This document shows positions 7,305 through 14,886 of a stretch of DNA of 31,869 bases, in pieces (position 1 is the stretch's first letter; each line of letters opens with the position of its first letter). Both the position numbers and the translations under genes were made by a program. The notes beneath the pieces are model-generated. The model ran no database searches. It saw only the letters and a program-made list of their open reading frames with translations, and had not been told where the DNA came from. This stretch comes from Trebonia sp036276115 (GTDB lineage Bacteria > Actinomycetota > Actinomycetes > Streptosporangiales > Streptosporangiaceae), in the NCBI GenBank assembly GCA_036276115.1, contig DATBEM010000227.1, forward strand, positions 1 through 31,869, in the 5' to 3' direction.

Positions 7305-7483
7305 TCCGTATGCTCCTTGTCCTGGATATGCTGTCCCAGCATCGTGGCAGGTATTTCACTAATCCCGGTCGAGTGCCGGTAGACCACGGTTCGACCGCGT
7401 TCATTGCCCACTTGAACATTATCGACGCAAATAGCGCGGCCCATCTATTGTGGTCTCCCGAGGCAATTAATTCAGGAGGAGAC
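7305..7483. promoter_or_regulatory. Divergent control region with 11-base-spaced SARP-like repeats
   Basis: The 179 bases between the divergent ketoreductase and methyltransferase-like genes contain TCGAGTG (7369), TCGACCG (7391), CATTGCC (7402) and TGAACAT (7413), with starts 22, 11 and 11 bases apart. SARP activators bind hexamer/heptamer direct repeats (often TCGAGCG or TTGAAC-like) with an 11-base period. This makes it the best SARP site candidate in the window. Conservation between units is only partial. Confidence 0.45.
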
Positions 7484-8512
7484 ATGTCGATACTCCCGGA
7501 CGTGCGGGACCAGTCTGCCGCGTACTCACTGCTTGACCTGATTCAGGGCTCGGTGATAACCCAGGCGATTTCCGCGGCCGCGCAGCTCGGCATCCCCGAC
7601 GTCCTCGGCGAGGGCCCGCTGACCGCGGCCGAGATCGCCGCGCGGGTCGGCTCGGACCCGGAGGCGACCTACCGGCTCCTGCGCACCCTGTCGGGCTACG
7701 CCGTGTTCGCCATCCGGCCCGACGGCCGGTTTGAGCTCACCCCGATGAGCGAGGCGCTGCGCGAGGACGCCCAGGACTCCATGCGCGGCATGGCCGTCCT
7801 GATGGGCCAGCCCCTGTTCCAGGAGGAATGGCCGCACCTGCTGGAGTCCGTCCGCACCGGCGAGGCGAACCTGCCCAAGCTGCGCGGCATGGGCGCCCTC
7901 CCCTTCCTGATGTCCATGCCCGAGTACGCCGGGGTCTTCTTCCAGGGCATGGGCTGCGTGTCGGCCTCGGAGGCCGACCCGGTCGTCGCGTCGTATGACT
8001 TCTCGCAGTTCAAGACGATCGTGGACGTCATCGGGGGCCGGGGCGCGCTGCTGGCGGGGATCCTCGGCCAGGCGCCGCAGGCGCAGGGGATCTTGTTCGA
8101 CTCCGACTTCGCGACCAAGGACTCCCCGGCCCTGTTCGCCGCGGCCGGCGTCGGCGACCGGGTCACCATCGAGAAGGGCGGCTACTTCGACAAGCTGCCG
8201 CCCCAGGCGGACGCCTACATCCTCAAGCACATCCTGCACGACTTCACCGAGCCGGAGTGCCTGACGTTCCTGCGCAACGTGCGGGAGGCGATCGCGCCCG
8301 ACGGCAAGGTGCTCATCGTCGAGTACGTCCTCAAGGCCGACAACAAGAAGCACATCGGCAACATCATCGACCTGTGGCTCATGCTGCTGCTGGGCGCCAA
8401 GGAGCGGACCCTGCCGCAGTACGCCGAGCTCTGCGCGAAGGCGGGCTTCGAGGTCATCGGCGAGGTCCCGACCAGCGCCCCGGTCTCCATCGTCGAGGCG
8501 CGCCCGGTCTGA
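7484..8512 (+). CDS. O-methyltransferase-like protein with degenerate SAM motif (AlpH-like candidate)
   Basis: The 342-residue protein has the layout of plant/actinobacterial class I O-methyltransferases: an N-terminal dimerisation winged helix (LGIPDVLGEGPLTAAEIAARV) and a C-terminal Rossmann domain with the catalytic-base region ILKHILHDF (246-254). SAM motif I, normally DVGGGxG, reads DVIGGRG (181-187), and the following FDLP motif reads FDSD (205-208). In kinamycin synthesis the O-methyltransferase-like AlpH couples glutamylhydrazine to the polyketide without SAM. The glutamylhydrazine-type genes in this window and the altered motif together suggest the same job. An ordinary methyltransferase remains possible. 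I chose ATG 7484 because AGGAGGAGA precedes it; the frame is open upstream to 7310 without a site. Confidence 0.85.
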   Translation: MSILPDVRDQSAAYSLLDLIQGSVITQAISAAAQLGIPDVLGEGPLTAAEIAARVGSDPEATYRLLRTLSGYAVFAIRPDGRFELTPMSEALREDAQDSMRGMAVLMGQPLFQEEWPHLLESVRTGEANLPKLRGMGALPFLMSMPEYAGVFFQGMGCVSASEADPVVASYDFSQFKTIVDVIGGRGALLAGILGQAPQAQGILFDSDFATKDSPALFAAAGVGDRVTIEKGGYFDKLPPQADAYILKHILHDFTEPECLTFLRNVREAIAPDGKVLIVEYVLKADNKKHIGNIIDLWLMLLLGAKERTLPQYAELCAKAGFEVIGEVPTSAPVSIVEARPV

Positions 8513-8563
8513 GGCAGCGCGCCCGGCCCGACGTCCACGCACGGCTGAGGATGAGGACAGGAA

Positions 8564-10075
8564 ATGGATACTGATGTCATCGTTATCGGCGCCGGGCCGA
8601 CGGGGCTGATGCTCGCGGGCGAGCTCCGCCTCGGCGGCGCGCGGGTCGCCGTCTTCGAGCGGCGGGCCGAGCGGAGCTGGGAGTCGCGCGGCGTGGGCTT
8701 CACCGCCCGCGCGACCGAGATCTTCCGCCAGCGGGGCCTGCTCGAGCGGCTGGAGAACGCCGAGATCACCACGCTCGGGCACTTCGGCGGCATCCCGATC
8801 GACTACGGGGTGCTGGAGGGCTCGCACTTCGGCGTGCGCGGGGTGCCCCAGTACAAGGTCGAGGAGATGCTCGAGGACTGGGTGCGCGAGCTCGGCGTGC
8901 CCGTCCACCGCCGGGCCGAGCTCACCAGCCTGCGGGAAGCGCCCGACGGCGTCACCGCGACCATCGCCGGCCCGGGCGGCCTGGCCGAGTACCGCGCCCC
9001 CTGGCTGGCGGGCTGCGACGGCGGGCGCAGCACGGTCCGCCAGCTGGCGGGCTTCAGCTTCCCCGGCCACGACGCCACCCGCGAGATGTACCTGGCCGAC
9101 GTGGCCGGGTGCGACATCAGGCCGCGGCCGATCGGCGAGCTGGTGCCGGGCGGCATGGTGATGGCGGCGGCGCTGGAGAAGGGCTACTTCCGCATCATCG
9201 TGTGCGAGAACGGCAACCCGCCCGCGGACAAGGGCCGCCAGGTCACGTTCACCGACGTGGCCGACGCCTGGCAGCGGCTGACCGGCCAGTCGATCCACGG
9301 GGGGCAGGCCCGCTGGGTGAGCCGCTTCACCGACGCCTCGCGCCAGGCCAGCGAGTACCGGCGGGGCCGGGTGCTGCTGGCGGGCGACGCCGCCCACATC
9401 CACCTGCCGGCCGGCGGCCAGGGCCTCAGCATCGGGGTCCAGGACGCGGTCAACCTGGGCTGGAAGCTGGCCGCCACCATCGGCGGGCAGGCGCCCGCGG
9501 GGCTGCTGGACACCTACCACAGCGAGCGGCACCCGGTGGGGGCGCGGGTCCTGCGCACCACCCGCGCCCAGGGCACGCTCAACCTCAGCGGCAGCTCGGC
9601 CGAGCCGCTGCGGGCGGTGATGACCGAGCTCACCAAGCTGCCGGTGGTCGCGCGGCACCTGTCGGGCATGGTCAGCGGCCTGGACATCCGCTACGACGCC
9701 GGCGACGGGGAGCACCCGCTGGCCGGCGCCCGGATGGCCGACCGGGAGCTGGAGCTCACCGACGGGAGCCGGACGCGGATCGCGCGGCTGCTGCACCCGG
9801 CGCGGGGCGTCCTGATCAGCGCGGGCGACCCGGCCGCGGCCGCGGCGGCGGCCCCCTGGGCCGACCGGGTCGACGTCGCCCTCGTCACCCGCTTCCCGCC
9901 CGGCCCGGAGGAAGGCGCCACGCCGACGCGGGCGGTGCTGATCCGGCCCGACGGCTACGTCGCCTGGGTGGCGCCCGGGAGCGAGCCGCTCACCGGGGCG
10001 CTGCGCCGCTGGTTCGGCGAGCCCGCCCCGGCCCAGAACGCGAGCGATCCCCAGCCCCTGATCGCCGCCCGCTGA
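8564..10075 (+). CDS. FAD-dependent polyketide hydroxylase, PgaE/JadH type (first of three)
   Basis: A 503-residue aromatic polyketide hydroxylase. It has the FAD motif VIVIGAGPTGLMLAGEL (5-21), RGVGFTARATEIFRQRGL, the DG motif GCDGGRSTVRQLAGF, the GD motif VLLAGDAAHIHLPAGGQGLSIGVQD, and a thioredoxin-like end with AVLIRPDGYVAW. It is closest in style to angucycline hydroxylases (PgaE, JadH, AlpG), which hydroxylate C12/C12b of UWM6-type intermediates. It lies 51 bases after the methyltransferase-like gene and 28 bases before the aromatase gene, so it is inside the tailoring operon. The enzyme should need NADPH; no separate flavin reductase is required for this class. Confidence 0.92.
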   Translation: MDTDVIVIGAGPTGLMLAGELRLGGARVAVFERRAERSWESRGVGFTARATEIFRQRGLLERLENAEITTLGHFGGIPIDYGVLEGSHFGVRGVPQYKVEEMLEDWVRELGVPVHRRAELTSLREAPDGVTATIAGPGGLAEYRAPWLAGCDGGRSTVRQLAGFSFPGHDATREMYLADVAGCDIRPRPIGELVPGGMVMAAALEKGYFRIIVCENGNPPADKGRQVTFTDVADAWQRLTGQSIHGGQARWVSRFTDASRQASEYRRGRVLLAGDAAHIHLPAGGQGLSIGVQDAVNLGWKLAATIGGQAPAGLLDTYHSERHPVGARVLRTTRAQGTLNLSGSSAEPLRAVMTELTKLPVVARHLSGMVSGLDIRYDAGDGEHPLAGARMADRELELTDGSRTRIARLLHPARGVLISAGDPAAAAAAAPWADRVDVALVTRFPPGPEEGATPTRAVLIRPDGYVAWVAPGSEPLTGALRRWFGEPAPAQNASDPQPLIAAR

Positions 10076-10103
10076 GGCGGCCCTTGTTCCGAGGAGGACA
10101 ATC

Positions 10104-11063
10104 GTGACCACCAGCACCGTGCACGAGACCCAGCACGAGGTGACCGTCGGCGCTCCCGCGGGATGCGTGTACTCGCTCATCGCGGACGTCAGCAAGTGGC
10201 CGGAGACCTTCCCCCCGACCGTGCACGCCGAGTGCGTCGAGCGGGCCGGGAACTCCGAGCTCATCCGGATCTGGGCGACCGCGAACGACACCGTCAAGAC
10301 GTGGACGTCGCGGCGCGAGCACGACCCCGGGAACCTGACGGTGTCGTTCCGCCAGGAGCGGTCCCAGCACCCGGTCGGCGGCATGGGCGGGACCTGGATC
10401 GTGGAGCCGGTCTCCGGCACCGGGTGCCGCGTGCGCCTGCTGCACGACTTCTTCGCCGCGACTGACGACCCGGCCGACCTGGACTGGATCATCTCGGCGG
10501 TGGACCGCAACAGCACGTCGGAGCTGAACGCCCTGAAGTCCAGCGCCGAGGCGATGGGGGCGGGCGAGCTCATCACGTTCGACGACACCGTGCTGGTCGA
10601 CGGCAGCCCGCAGGACGTCTATGACTTCCTCAACGAGGCCCAGCGGTGGAAGCAGCGGCTGCCGCACGTGGCCCGGGTGCGGCTGGATGAGGAGACGCCG
10701 GGGCTGCAGGTCCTGGAGATGGACACCAGCACCAAGGACGGCAGCACCCACACCACCCGCTCCGTGCGCGTGTGCCAGCCGCACTACGCCATCGTCTACA
10801 AGCAGGTCGTCCTGCCCGCGCTGATGACGCTGCACACGGGCCGCTGGTCGATCGGCGAGCGCGGCAGCGCGGGCACGCCGGTCACCTCGCGGCACACGGT
10901 GCGGCTCAACACCGCCCGCATCACCGACGTGCTCGGCCCCGACGCCACCGTGGCGACGGCCGAGCAGTTCGTCCGCAAGGCGCTCAGCGGCAACAGCACC
11001 GCCACCTTGAACCTCGCCAAGGCCTACGCCGAGGGGCCCGGCGACGGGCGCCCGCAGTCGTGA
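10104..11063 (+). CDS. Two-domain aromatase/cyclase (SRPBCC fold)
   Basis: The 319-residue protein contains two START/SRPBCC (polyketide cyclase) domains. The first (about 8-150) begins HEVTVGAPAGCVYSLIADVSKWPETFPPTVHAE and the second (about 165-310) begins DDTVLVDGSPQDVYDFLNEAQRWKQRLPHV. Didomain aromatase/cyclases close and aromatise the first ring of C9-reduced polyketides, which fits the C9 ketoreductase here and an octa/decaketide angucycline route. Start GTG 10104 has GAGGAGGA upstream. The stop codon overlaps the next gene's GTG by 4 bases, so the two are translationally coupled. Confidence 0.93.
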   Translation: MTTSTVHETQHEVTVGAPAGCVYSLIADVSKWPETFPPTVHAECVERAGNSELIRIWATANDTVKTWTSRREHDPGNLTVSFRQERSQHPVGGMGGTWIVEPVSGTGCRVRLLHDFFAATDDPADLDWIISAVDRNSTSELNALKSSAEAMGAGELITFDDTVLVDGSPQDVYDFLNEAQRWKQRLPHVARVRLDEETPGLQVLEMDTSTKDGSTHTTRSVRVCQPHYAIVYKQVVLPALMTLHTGRWSIGERGSAGTPVTSRHTVRLNTARITDVLGPDATVATAEQFVRKALSGNSTATLNLAKAYAEGPGDGRPQS

Positions 11064-12523
11064 CGCCCCCGGCGCGGGCCGCCCGGGTCGTCATCGTCGG
11101 CGCGGGCCCCGTCGGGCTCCTGCTGGCCTGCGAGCTGGGCCGGGCCGGGGTGGCCGCCATCGTCGTGGACCGGCTGGCCAGCCCGATGCAGGAATCGCGG
11201 GCCAGCCAGATCACCGCCCTGACGGCTGAGCTGCTGCACGAGCGCGGCTTCGACCAGCTCCTGGCCGAGGCGGCCCACGAGCCGCGGGCGCACTTCGCCG
11301 GCTTCGGGTTCGACCTGGCCGGGCTGGACAGCGCGTACGCGGGCAACTGGAAGGTCCCCCAGTACCGGACGGAGGCGTTCCTGGCCGAGCGCGCGGCCGG
11401 GCTGGGGGCCACCATCTTGCGGGCCCATGAGCTGACGAGCCTGGCCGAGCGGGCCGGCCACGTGCGGTGCGAGGTCCGCGGCCCCGATGGCGACGCGGCG
11501 ATCGAGGCCGGGTACGTGGTCGGCTGCGACGGCGCCGCCAGCACGGTGCGGCGGCTGCACGGGTTCCCGGTGTCGGTCACCGCGCCGACCCGGGAGCTGC
11601 TGCGGGCCGACGTCACCGGCCTGAGCATCCGCGACCGCCGGTTCGAGCGGCTGGCGGGCGGGTTCGCCGTCGCCAGCACGCGCGACGGCGTCACCCGGGT
11701 GATGGTGCACGCGGCCGGCCAGGAGCCGGCCCCGCGCGCCGGCCCGCCGGAGTTCGGCGAGGTCGCCGCCGCCTGGGCGGCGGTGACGGGCGAGGACATC
11801 ACGGGCGGGACGCCGGCCTGGCTGGACGCGTTCGACAACGCCCGCGGCCTGGCCGGCGCCTACCGGCGGGGCCGGGTGCTGCTGGCGGGCGACGCGGCCC
11901 ACTGGCACATGCCCATCGGCGGCCAGGCGCTCAACGTCGGCCTGCAGGACGCGGTCAACCTGGGCTGGAAGCTGGCGGCGGAGTCCGCCGGGCGGGCGGC
12001 CCCCGGGCTGCTCGACACCTACCACGCCGAGCGGCACGCCGCCGCCGCGCGGGTGCTCGACTACGTCGCGGCGCAAGACGACCTGATGCTCGGCGGCCCG
12101 GAGGCCGAGCCGCTGCGGGCGGTCATGCGCGAGCTGGCCGCCCTCGGCCCCGTCCGGGAGCACCTGGCCCTGGTCGCCAGCAACCTCGGCGACCGCTACG
12201 AGGCGGCCGCCCCGCCCCCGGCCGGGCAGCGGCTGCGCCGCCTGGGCCTGCGGACAGCGCCCGGCGGGCAGCCCGGCGGGCTGCCCGCCGCGCCGGTCAA
12301 CCCGGTGGTGGTGCGGCCCACGCCGGCCGCCGCCGGCCCCGGCCGGGCCGCCATCTCGACTATCCACGCGATCGACCAAGACGGCTCCTTCCCTGGGGTC
12401 ACCGCCCTCCTCGTGCGGCCCGACGGCTACGTCGCCTGGGCCGGCGACAGCGAGGACGGCCTGGACCAGGCGATCGGGAAGCTGCTGCGCACGGAAGGCA
12501 GGAAGGAAAGTGCAAGGGTTTGA
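11060..12523 (+). CDS. FAD-dependent polyketide hydroxylase (second of three; divergent)
   Basis: A 487-residue flavin monooxygenase. It has FAD motif VVIVGAGPVGLLLACELG, GD motif VLLAGDAAHWHMPIGGQALNVGLQD, and a thioredoxin-like end with ALLVRPDGYVAW. The DG motif reads GCDGAASTVRRLHGF, so the usual Arg of CDGARS is Ala, and the substrate-side region (GRAGVAAIVVDRLASPMQESRASQITA) differs from its two neighbours. It may be the counterpart of AlpK, the second-stage hydroxylase of the kinamycin route, but this is inference. Start GTG 11060 overlaps the aromatase stop by 4 bases; a longer open frame upstream is the shadow of the aromatase gene. Its end overlaps the next gene by 14 bases. Confidence 0.88.
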   Translation: MTPPARAARVVIVGAGPVGLLLACELGRAGVAAIVVDRLASPMQESRASQITALTAELLHERGFDQLLAEAAHEPRAHFAGFGFDLAGLDSAYAGNWKVPQYRTEAFLAERAAGLGATILRAHELTSLAERAGHVRCEVRGPDGDAAIEAGYVVGCDGAASTVRRLHGFPVSVTAPTRELLRADVTGLSIRDRRFERLAGGFAVASTRDGVTRVMVHAAGQEPAPRAGPPEFGEVAAAWAAVTGEDITGGTPAWLDAFDNARGLAGAYRRGRVLLAGDAAHWHMPIGGQALNVGLQDAVNLGWKLAAESAGRAAPGLLDTYHAERHAAAARVLDYVAAQDDLMLGGPEAEPLRAVMRELAALGPVREHLALVASNLGDRYEAAAPPPAGQRLRRLGLRTAPGGQPGGLPAAPVNPVVVRPTPAAAGPGRAAISTIHAIDQDGSFPGVTALLVRPDGYVAWAGDSEDGLDQAIGKLLRTEGRKESARV

Positions 12524-14039
12524 CGCTGACGTCATCATCGTGGGGGCGGGCCCGACCGGGCTGATGCTCGCGGGCGAGCTGCGCCTGGCCGGGGCCGAGG
12601 TCCTGGTGCTCGACCGGCTGGCCGAGCCGATCAGGCAGTCGCGCGCGCTCGGCTTCTCCGCCCGCACGATCGAGGAGTTCGACCAGCGGGGACTGCTGCC
12701 CCGGTTCGGCGACCTGCCGACGATCCCGGTCGGTCACTTCGGCGGGCTGGGCATCGACTACCGGGTGCTGGAGGGCGGCTCCTACGGCGCCCGGGGCAAG
12801 CCCCAGTCCCTGACCGAGTCGGTCCTGGCCCAGTGGGCCACCGGGCTCGGCGCGGTGGTGCAGCGCGGCCACGAGGTCACCGCGCTGCGCCAGGACGGGG
12901 CGGGCGTCGACCTCGACGTCACCACCCCGGCGGGCCTGCGCCACCTGCGGGCGCGCTACGTGGCAGGCTGCGACGGCGCCCGCAGCACCGTCCGCAAGCA
13001 GGCCGGGGTGGAGTTCCCGGGCACCGGCCCGGCCATCGAGATGTGGTTCGCGGACGTGGCGGGCTGCCCGCTGCGGCCGCGGTTCTCCGGCGAGCGGGTC
13101 CCCGGCGGGATGGTGATGGTGCTGCCGCTCGGGCCCGAGGTCAACCGGGTGATCGTCTACGAGCACGGCATGAGGCGGACGGGCGAGGGCGCCCCCAGCT
13201 TCGCCGACATCGCCGGCGCCTGGAACCGCCTGACGGGCGAGGACATCAGCGGCGGCAAGCCGCTGTGGACGAGCTGGACCACCGACTCCAGCCGCCAGGC
13301 GGCCCAGTACCGCCAGGGGCGGGCCTTCCTGCTCGGCGACGCCGCCCACGTCCACCTGCCGATCGGCGCCCAGGGGATGAGCGCGGGCGTCGGCGACGCC
13401 GTCAACCTCGGGTGGAAGCTCGGGGCGGTGATCAGCGGCCGCGCCCCGCAGGAGCTGCTGGACACGTTCCACGCCGAGCGGCACCCGGTCGGGGCCCGCA
13501 TCCTGGTCAACACGCTGGCCCAGCGCCTGCTGTACCTCAGCGGCGACGAGATGGACCCGATGCGGGCGGTCATGGCCGAGCTGCTGGCCTACGACGACGT
13601 CAAGCGGCTGCTGGTGGGCATGGTCACCGGGCTGGACATCCGCTACGACGTCGGCGGCGGGGAGCACCCGCTCCTCGGCCGGCGCCTGCCGGACGCCGAG
13701 CTGGCGGCGAGCTCCGGCCCGGCCCGGGCCTTCGGGTTCCTGCACGCCGGGCGGGGCGTCCTGTTCGACCTTGGCGGCATCGACGGGCTGGCGGCGGCCG
13801 CGGGGCCGTGGGCGGGCCAGGCCGACGTCGTCACCGTCACCGCGCGCCCGGCGGGCGCGCTCGCGGACGTGCCGGCCGTGCTCGTGCGGCCGGACGGCTA
13901 TATCGCGTGGATCGGCTCCCCCGAGTCCGGGACGGCCGGCCTGCCGGACGCCCTGGCCCGGTGGTTCGGCGAGCCACGGGCCGCTCACGAGGCCACTCAC
14001 CAGGCCAGCGCCCCCGCCGCGGCGGGTGCCCGGCCATAG
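12510..14039 (+). CDS. FAD-dependent polyketide hydroxylase, PgaE/JadH type (third of three)
   Basis: A 509-residue enzyme very similar in layout to the one at 8564: FAD motif VIIVGAGPTGLMLAGEL, SRALGFSARTIEEFDQRGLL, DG motif GCDGARSTVRKQAG, GD motif FLLGDAAHVHLPIGAQGMSAGVGD, and AVLVRPDGYIAW near the end. It probably arose by duplication within the family. Two PgaE/JadH-like enzymes in one cluster is usual for angucyclines (compare JadF/JadH), where they act at successive steps. Start GTG 12510 is preceded by GGAAGGAA inside the end of the previous gene. Confidence 0.92.
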   Translation: MQGFDADVIIVGAGPTGLMLAGELRLAGAEVLVLDRLAEPIRQSRALGFSARTIEEFDQRGLLPRFGDLPTIPVGHFGGLGIDYRVLEGGSYGARGKPQSLTESVLAQWATGLGAVVQRGHEVTALRQDGAGVDLDVTTPAGLRHLRARYVAGCDGARSTVRKQAGVEFPGTGPAIEMWFADVAGCPLRPRFSGERVPGGMVMVLPLGPEVNRVIVYEHGMRRTGEGAPSFADIAGAWNRLTGEDISGGKPLWTSWTTDSSRQAAQYRQGRAFLLGDAAHVHLPIGAQGMSAGVGDAVNLGWKLGAVISGRAPQELLDTFHAERHPVGARILVNTLAQRLLYLSGDEMDPMRAVMAELLAYDDVKRLLVGMVTGLDIRYDVGGGEHPLLGRRLPDAELAASSGPARAFGFLHAGRGVLFDLGGIDGLAAAAGPWAGQADVVTVTARPAGALADVPAVLVRPDGYIAWIGSPESGTAGLPDALARWFGEPRAAHEATHQASAPAAAGARP

Positions 14040-14070
14040 CAACGGCAATCAACTACAGGCGAGGGAAGCA

Positions 14071-14814
14071 ATGCCTTTCATCAATCCGGAAAACGGCTAC
14101 CTGACCGTCATCAACCTGTTCAAGACCGACCAGCTGGAGCGGGTGGACCGGCTCGTGGGCGAGATGTCGCGGATCGTGGACGCGGCGGACTACCCGGGCT
14201 GGCTGTCCAGCACGGTGCACCGCGGCATCGCCAAGCACGGGACGCTGAACTTCATCCAGTGGCGGGGCCGGGACGACCTGGGGACCCGCTACCAGGGCTC
14301 GGAGTTCAAGCACCACACGATCCCGGTCTTCAACCAGATCAGCACGTACATGCGGCTGATGCAGACCGAGGTCGAGATCGCCCAGCGGCACCCCTCCCAG
14401 GGCGAGGCGACCGAGATCTCGCCGACCCGCGACGACTACACGGTCGTGGAGATCCTCGGGGTCGCGCCCGGCCGCCAGGGCGACCTGGTCGCCTCGCTCG
14501 GCGCGGCCCACGACTGGCTGCTGGAGGTGCCCGGCTACCGCTCGCAGAGCATCATGCGCGGCATCCGGTCGCGCCGGCCGCAGCGCGAGAGCGGCGACCT
14601 GAACACGATCGGCGCCGACAACGACTTCGTCGTGCGCTACTCGCAGTGGGACAGCCCGGAGGCCTTCGGCGCGTTCCAGGCGCTGCCGGAGGACCAGCAC
14701 TCCACCGGGCGGCGCGAGAGCGCCCGGCGGCGGCTCGCCCTGGTGACCGAGACCGACTGGAACGGCTACCGGGTCGTGCACACCCGGTCGGCGCAGCAGC
14801 CCGCGGCGGCGTAG
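14071..14814 (+). CDS. Two-domain antibiotic biosynthesis monooxygenase, JadG/AlpJ/GilOII-like
   Basis: The 247-residue protein has two cofactor-free ABM-type domains: an N-terminal copy beginning NPENGYLTVINLFKTDQLE with SSTVHRG and NFIQWRG, and a second beginning DDYTVVEILGVAPGRQGDLV and ending near ALVTETDWNGYRVVH. The JadG/AlpJ/GilOII family opens ring B of dehydrorabelomycin-type quinones; in kinamycin and fluostatin this gives the contracted benzofluorene ring. That would make the product of this cluster a benzofluorene or gilvocarcin/jadomycin-like skeleton. ATG 14071 is preceded by GAGGGAAG. It is the last gene of the tailoring operon, followed by a strong terminator. Confidence 0.85.
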   Translation: MPFINPENGYLTVINLFKTDQLERVDRLVGEMSRIVDAADYPGWLSSTVHRGIAKHGTLNFIQWRGRDDLGTRYQGSEFKHHTIPVFNQISTYMRLMQTEVEIAQRHPSQGEATEISPTRDDYTVVEILGVAPGRQGDLVASLGAAHDWLLEVPGYRSQSIMRGIRSRRPQRESGDLNTIGADNDFVVRYSQWDSPEAFGAFQALPEDQHSTGRRESARRRLALVTETDWNGYRVVHTRSAQQPAAA

Positions 14815-14831
14815 CCCGCCCGGCCCAGCGG

Positions 14832-14869
14832 AAGCGGCCCCGGCTTGGACATCCAAGCCGGGGCCGCTT
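14832..14869. terminator. Two-way terminator between convergent operons
   Basis: A perfect 18-base inverted repeat (14832-14849 and 14852-14869) with short T/A flanks lies between the stop of the JadG-like gene and the stop of the 630-residue protein gene. Confidence 0.85.
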
Positions 14870-14886
14870 TCTGCGTGCCGTGGTGC

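Noticed and set aside
7526..10588. 1020-residue minus-strand open frame
   Set aside because: It is antisense to the well-supported methyltransferase-like, flavin hydroxylase and aromatase genes. Its composition (Arg/Gly/Ala/Pro-rich, no motif) is that of a high-GC shadow frame.
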